Positions 60,601 through 64,000 of a stretch of DNA of 64,000 bases are shown in pieces. This DNA comes from G965197405 sp965197405 (GTDB lineage Bacteria > Chloroflexota > Dehalococcoidia > Lucifugimonadales > JAGWBF01): assembly GCA_965197405.1 (NCBI GenBank), contig OZ240206.1:992001-1056000 (forward strand), read 5' to 3'. The translations under genes and the position numbers were made by a program. Under the pieces are notes generated by a model, which saw nothing but the letters and a program-made list of their open reading frames with translations, ran no database searches and had not been told where the DNA came from. How positions within the stretch are numbered: position 1 is the stretch's first letter; each line of letters begins with the position of its first letter.

Positions 60601-63090
60601 CTACTTCACCACCACGTTCACCAGGCGACCCGGCACGTATACCGTCCTGTCCACCTGCTTGTTGTCTATGAAGCCTCGCAGCCTGGGGCTGGCCAGGGCG
60701 AGGCGCTTGGCCTCTTCTTCGGAGATGTCGGAGGGGACCTGAAGCCTGTCCCGCAGCTTCCCGTTCACCTGCACCACCAGGGTTATCTCATCCTCGGCGG
60801 CTAGCTCCTCGTTCCATTCGGGGAACAGCCGGTTATGAATGCTGTAAGGGCGCCCGTTGCGTTCCCAAAGCTCCTCGGATACGTGGGGGGCGAAGGGCGC
60901 CAGCATTAGGAGGAACTTTTCGGTGCATTCCCTCCAGGTGGCCGGGTCCACGCTGCCCTCGTTCCAGACTCGATTCAGCTCGTTGGAGAACTCCATCAGG
61001 GCCGCGATGGCGGTATTGAACTTGAACCTGTCCAGGTCCGTGTAGCACTTCTTTATGGTCTGGTGAAGGCCCCTCAGCGTGTCCCGCACCGCCTTCTCGT
61101 CGGCGGGACCGCCGCCCAGGGCCGAGGGGTCATGCTGGCAGATCTCCCAGACGCGGTTCAGCCAGCGAGCCACCCCGTTTATCCCCGAGGTGCTCCAGGG
61201 GCCTCCCTGCTCCCAGGGTCCCAGGAACATCAGGAAGCATCGCACCGAGTCGGCCCCCAGGGTCTCCACGTATTCATCGGGATTGACCACGTTGCCGCGG
61301 CTCTTGCTCATTTTCTCGTGGTCTTCTCCCAGAATAATCCCCTGGTTGAACAGCCGCAGGAAAGGCTCGTCGAACTCCACCAGGCCCATGTCCCGCAGGG
61401 CCTTGGTCCAGAAGCGGGAGTAGAGGAGGTGCATGACGGCGTGCTCGGCGCCGCCGGTGTACTGCTCCACCGGCATCCACTCCTTCAAGACCTGGGGGTC
61501 AAAGGGGGCCTCATCATGTTTGGGGCTGGTGAAGCGCTCCATGTACCAGGAGGAGTCCACGAAGGTGTCCATAGTGTCCGTCTCCCGGCGGGCGCTCGCA
61601 CCGCAGCGCGGGCAGATAGTGTTCACGAAGCTATGGTCCAGGGCCAGCGGGGACTCTCCCGTGGGCCTGAACTCGGCATCGGAAGGAAGAAGCACCGGCA
61701 AAGCCTCCGCCGGCACCGGCACAGTACCGCACGTATCGCAGTAAACCATAGGTATGGGAGTGCCCCAGTAGCGCTGCCGCGATATAAGCCAGTCCCGCAG
61801 ACGGTAGGATACGGCTCGCCTGCCCCAGTCGCGGCCCTCCACGTAGTCCGCGATGCTGCCCATGCCCTGGGCGCTGGGCAGACCGTCAAACCGGCCCGAG
61901 TTGACCATGACGCCCTCTCCTACATACGCCTCGTCAAGCCCGGCCCCATCCCAGCCGGGTGGAGAGATTACCACCCTTATGGGGAGGTCGTATTTCCTGG
62001 CAAACTCGAAGTCCCGCTGGTCGTGGGCGGGAACACCCATCACCGCCCCCGTGCCGTAGCTCATAAGGGCGTAGTCGGCGATGAAGACGGGCACTTGCTG
62101 CCCGTTGAGGCGGTTTGTGACGTAAGCGCCCAGGAAAACGCCGGTCTTCTCCTTCTCCGTGGCCAGGCGCTCTATCTCCGTCTGCCGGCGGGCCTGCTCT
62201 ACGTAGGACTCCACCTCGGGGCGTCTCTCCGGGGCCGTTAGCTTCTCGACCAGGGGGTGCTCAGGAGCGAGGACCATAAAGGTGACGCCGAAGATGGTGT
62301 CTATGCGGGTCGTAAAGGTGCGTATCTCCTTCTCATTCATCTCATCCAGCTCATCCAGGCCGTAGCCGGAAATATCGAAGCCTATCTCCACCCCTTCGCT
62401 GCGTCCCACCCAGTTGCGCTGCATGGTGAGGATTTTATCCGGCCAGTCCACAAGGCCGCTGAAGTCCAGGAGCTGCTCGGCGTAGTCGGTTATGCGCAGG
62501 AACCACTGCTCCAGGTCGCGCCGGGTGATGGGCGTGTCGCAGCGCTCGCACCTGCCGTTCACCACCTGCTCGTTGGCGAGTACAGTCTGGCAGGAGGGGC
62601 ACCAGACCACCGGCGCCTTGGCCCGGTAGGCCAGACCTCTTTCGTAGAGCTTGAGGAAGAACCACTGGTTCCACCTGTAGTACTCCGGGAGACAGCAGAT
62701 TATCTCCCGGTCCCAATCGTATATGGTCCCGATGCTATGGAGCTGCCCGGTCATGTTCTCTATATTGCCCATAGTCCAGGTATAGGGATGGATCCCCCTC
62801 TGGATGGCGGCGTTCTCTGCGGGGAGGCCGAAGGCGTCGAAGCCCATAGGGTGAAGAACGTTATACCCCTGCATCCGGCGAAAGCGGGAGTGGCAGTCGG
62901 CGGGAGCTAGAGCGTACCAGTGGCCGATGTGCAGGTCGCCGGAGGGGTAGGGGTACATGGTAAGCTCGTACCACTTGGGCCTTGGGTCGTCATCCCGCAC
63001 CCGGTAAATCTCGTCCCTCTCCCAGCGCTCCTGCCACTTGCGGTCAATCTCCCCGGGATTGTATCTAAGCTCAACCTGTCGCATAGTCAT
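60601..63090 (-). CDS. leuS: Leucyl-tRNA synthetase
   Basis: Class-I aminoacyl-tRNA synthetase, 829 residues. The start at 63090 (TMRQVELRYNPGEIDRKWQ) follows GAGGTGCC; open frame further upstream is repeat and unlikely. The HIGH motif is in YPSGDLHIGHWYAL near residue 48 and KMSKS in EKMSKSRGNVV near 593. The editing (CP1) domain contains TRIDTIFGVTFMVLAPEHPL and GTGAVMGVPAHDQRDFEFA. Zinc-binding cysteines (VVWCPSCQTVLA, GRCERCDTP) are present. It is the first gene of the minus-strand run leading to argJ and argB. Confidence 0.97.
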   Translation of the reverse strand: MTMRQVELRYNPGEIDRKWQERWERDEIYRVRDDDPRPKWYELTMYPYPSGDLHIGHWYALAPADCHSRFRRMQGYNVLHPMGFDAFGLPAENAAIQRGIHPYTWTMGNIENMTGQLHSIGTIYDWDREIICCLPEYYRWNQWFFLKLYERGLAYRAKAPVVWCPSCQTVLANEQVVNGRCERCDTPITRRDLEQWFLRITDYAEQLLDFSGLVDWPDKILTMQRNWVGRSEGVEIGFDISGYGLDELDEMNEKEIRTFTTRIDTIFGVTFMVLAPEHPLVEKLTAPERRPEVESYVEQARRQTEIERLATEKEKTGVFLGAYVTNRLNGQQVPVFIADYALMSYGTGAVMGVPAHDQRDFEFARKYDLPIRVVISPPGWDGAGLDEAYVGEGVMVNSGRFDGLPSAQGMGSIADYVEGRDWGRRAVSYRLRDWLISRQRYWGTPIPMVYCDTCGTVPVPAEALPVLLPSDAEFRPTGESPLALDHSFVNTICPRCGASARRETDTMDTFVDSSWYMERFTSPKHDEAPFDPQVLKEWMPVEQYTGGAEHAVMHLLYSRFWTKALRDMGLVEFDEPFLRLFNQGIILGEDHEKMSKSRGNVVNPDEYVETLGADSVRCFLMFLGPWEQGGPWSTSGINGVARWLNRVWEICQHDPSALGGGPADEKAVRDTLRGLHQTIKKCYTDLDRFKFNTAIAALMEFSNELNRVWNEGSVDPATWRECTEKFLLMLAPFAPHVSEELWERNGRPYSIHNRLFPEWNEELAAEDEITLVVQVNGKLRDRLQVPSDISEEEAKRLALASPRLRGFIDNKQVDRTVYVPGRLVNVVVK

Positions 63091-63242
63091 GTTTGGCACC
63101 TCGCCGCTATTTTCATCCCCTTGCCCGGCCCTTGCAAGGCTGTGACGATTCCGGTAGCGTTTCCATTCAGGTCGTTGAGTTTCCTCTGCGTCGGGTAGGG
63201 ACGACGCCTGCCTGTAGCAGGCAGACCACCCGCAACCCATTT

Positions 63243-63365
63243 ATGTCATTCCGAGCGCAGCGAGGAATCTAAAAATCCATGCTCTCGAATAAGCCCGCGT
63301 CTGAAATTCCCCACTGCGCGGAGTTCATCCTGAGCGCAGCCGAAGGGATCCGTTCGGAATGACAC
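63243..63365. repeat. Family A repeat, core type B
   Basis: TGTCATTCCGAGCGCAGCGA, core AATCCATGCTCTCGAATAAG, an inserted GAGTTCATCCTGAGCGCAGC segment, and TCCGTTCGGAATGACACATT. Just before it lies the palindrome CTGCCTGTAGCAGGCAG (63208-63224). The gap 63091-63397 holds these and no gene. Confidence 0.74.
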
Positions 63366-63397
63366 ATTGCCAGTGCCAAACCACCTGAAACGCAACG

Positions 63398-64000
63398 CTA
63401 CCGCGATTCCCAGGATACCCTTCCACCTTTGATGGAGACCACCTCTTTGCCCCGGAGGGTCCTCCAGACGAAGTACATAAGGTCCTGGGCGCACTCCTCG
63501 CAATACCCGTACTCCGATAGAAGCCTCTTGATGATGGATTCTCGGCCGCGCTGGCGACGGGGGTCTCTATGCCCGGGGTCTATGGTCAGCTTTACCTCAT
63601 CCCGCATGGGGAAGAGAAGGTTCTCGATGGCCGGCTTCAGCGTGGGGATGGAGCTATAGTCCGGCACAGGCGTATCGGGGGACTGCCGGAGGTAGCGGTA
63701 GACCTGGCAGACCTGCTGGCGGAAGAGGGGCCGCCCGGCATCCCTCAGATTCAGGGCGCCTTCCACCCTGCGCAGGAGTCGCTCGTCCGGCTGCGTTAAC
63801 GACGCGTCCCCAGGGTCCTGGCGGTCGCAAAATACCTGCGCGTTGCGTACATAGGACTGGAAGACCTCGTTAGCCCTGTCGTGGAAGTCCTCCGTGGCAG
63901 CCCTCTGCACCTCTCGAACGGCCAGGTACTCGTACTCCTTCAGGGCTTCCTGCGCCAACTCGAAGATTCTATCCCGCTCTACTTTGCTGATGCCCGCCCG
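63398..64000 (-). CDS. prkA: PrkA serine protein kinase, C-terminal part (5' end outside window)
   Basis: The frame is open to the last base of the window, so the N-terminal kinase/AAA domain is missing. The visible 200 residues match the PrkA C-terminal domain: EYEYLAVREVQRAATEDFHD, the acidic-aromatic AQVFCDRQD, PDERLLRRVEGALNL, LFRQQVCQVYRYLRQ, and the end IIKRLLSEYGYCEECAQDLM YFVWRTL. In enterobacteria and bacilli PrkA is linked to starvation and sporulation, often with yeaH and spoVR; here only repeats and leuS lie downstream. Confidence 0.87.
   Translation of the reverse strand, partial: RAGISKVERDRIFELAQEALKEYEYLAVREVQRAATEDFHDRANEVFQSYVRNAQVFCDRQDPGDASLTQPDERLLRRVEGALNLRDAGRPLFRQQVCQVYRYLRQSPDTPVPDYSSIPTLKPAIENLLFPMRDEVKLTIDPGHRDPRRQRGRESIIKRLLSEYGYCEECAQDLMYFVWRTLRGKEVVSIKGGRVSWESR

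Overview
The window reads as a GC-rich chromosome segment from an uncultivated Chloroflexota bacterium, most likely Dehalococcoidia or SAR202-like. That placement is an inference. It rests on the mix of gene families: two acyl-CoA dehydrogenases, two F420-type split-barrel flavoenzymes, TIM-barrel amidohydrolases, a TPP enzyme and UPF0182. It also rests on a division cluster of rsmH-ftsA-ftsZ with no murein genes between or beside them, as expected for the wall-less Dehalococcoidia. No rRNA gene or CRISPR array was seen. TTG and GTG starts with strong Shine-Dalgarno sequences are common.

Layout. 1-10 kb: end of an amidohydrolase, rsmG, a RAM-domain regulator, two acyl-CoA dehydrogenases separated by a VOC/sigZ/arsM block, then HIT-yqeK-PPOX. 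10-16 kb (minus strand): esterase, a fatty-acid set (fabG, plsX, two hot-dog dehydratase subunits), and an Fe-S pair (ygfZ-like, iscA). 16-25 kb: SDR, dnaE, ogt, a ferritin-VIT1 fusion, tRNA-Glu, argC, nth. 25-31 kb: tldD-tldE, HEAT protein, PPOX protein, a frameshifted sarcosine-oxidase-like gene. 31-38 kb: accessory region with an IS5-family insertion, fmdB-like gene, DUF1461, mazG, an XcyI-like restriction-modification pair and sppA. 38-45 kb: TPP enzyme, tRNA-Pro followed by an orphan gene, unknown proteins, an HpaB-type monooxygenase. 45-51 kb: rsmH-ftsA-ftsZ with a terminator, and a second amidohydrolase. 51-64 kb: an IS110 element, then a minus-strand run leuS-argJ-argB-UPF0182-argD-argG, and the 3' part of prkA at the edge.

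The most striking non-coding feature is the density of dispersed repeats between genes. One family has inverted ends, a shared pair of inner half-sites and at least five different cores, which suggests small non-autonomous mobile elements. A second family is built from short hairpins around CACTCCCGCGAAAGCGGGAG. A third is a perfect palindrome starting GTAGGGGC. The IS110 element sits inside one of these repeats, which lets its ends be estimated. Its transposase-upstream non-coding stretch contains a decamer identical to the target flank, making it a candidate bridge-RNA locus.
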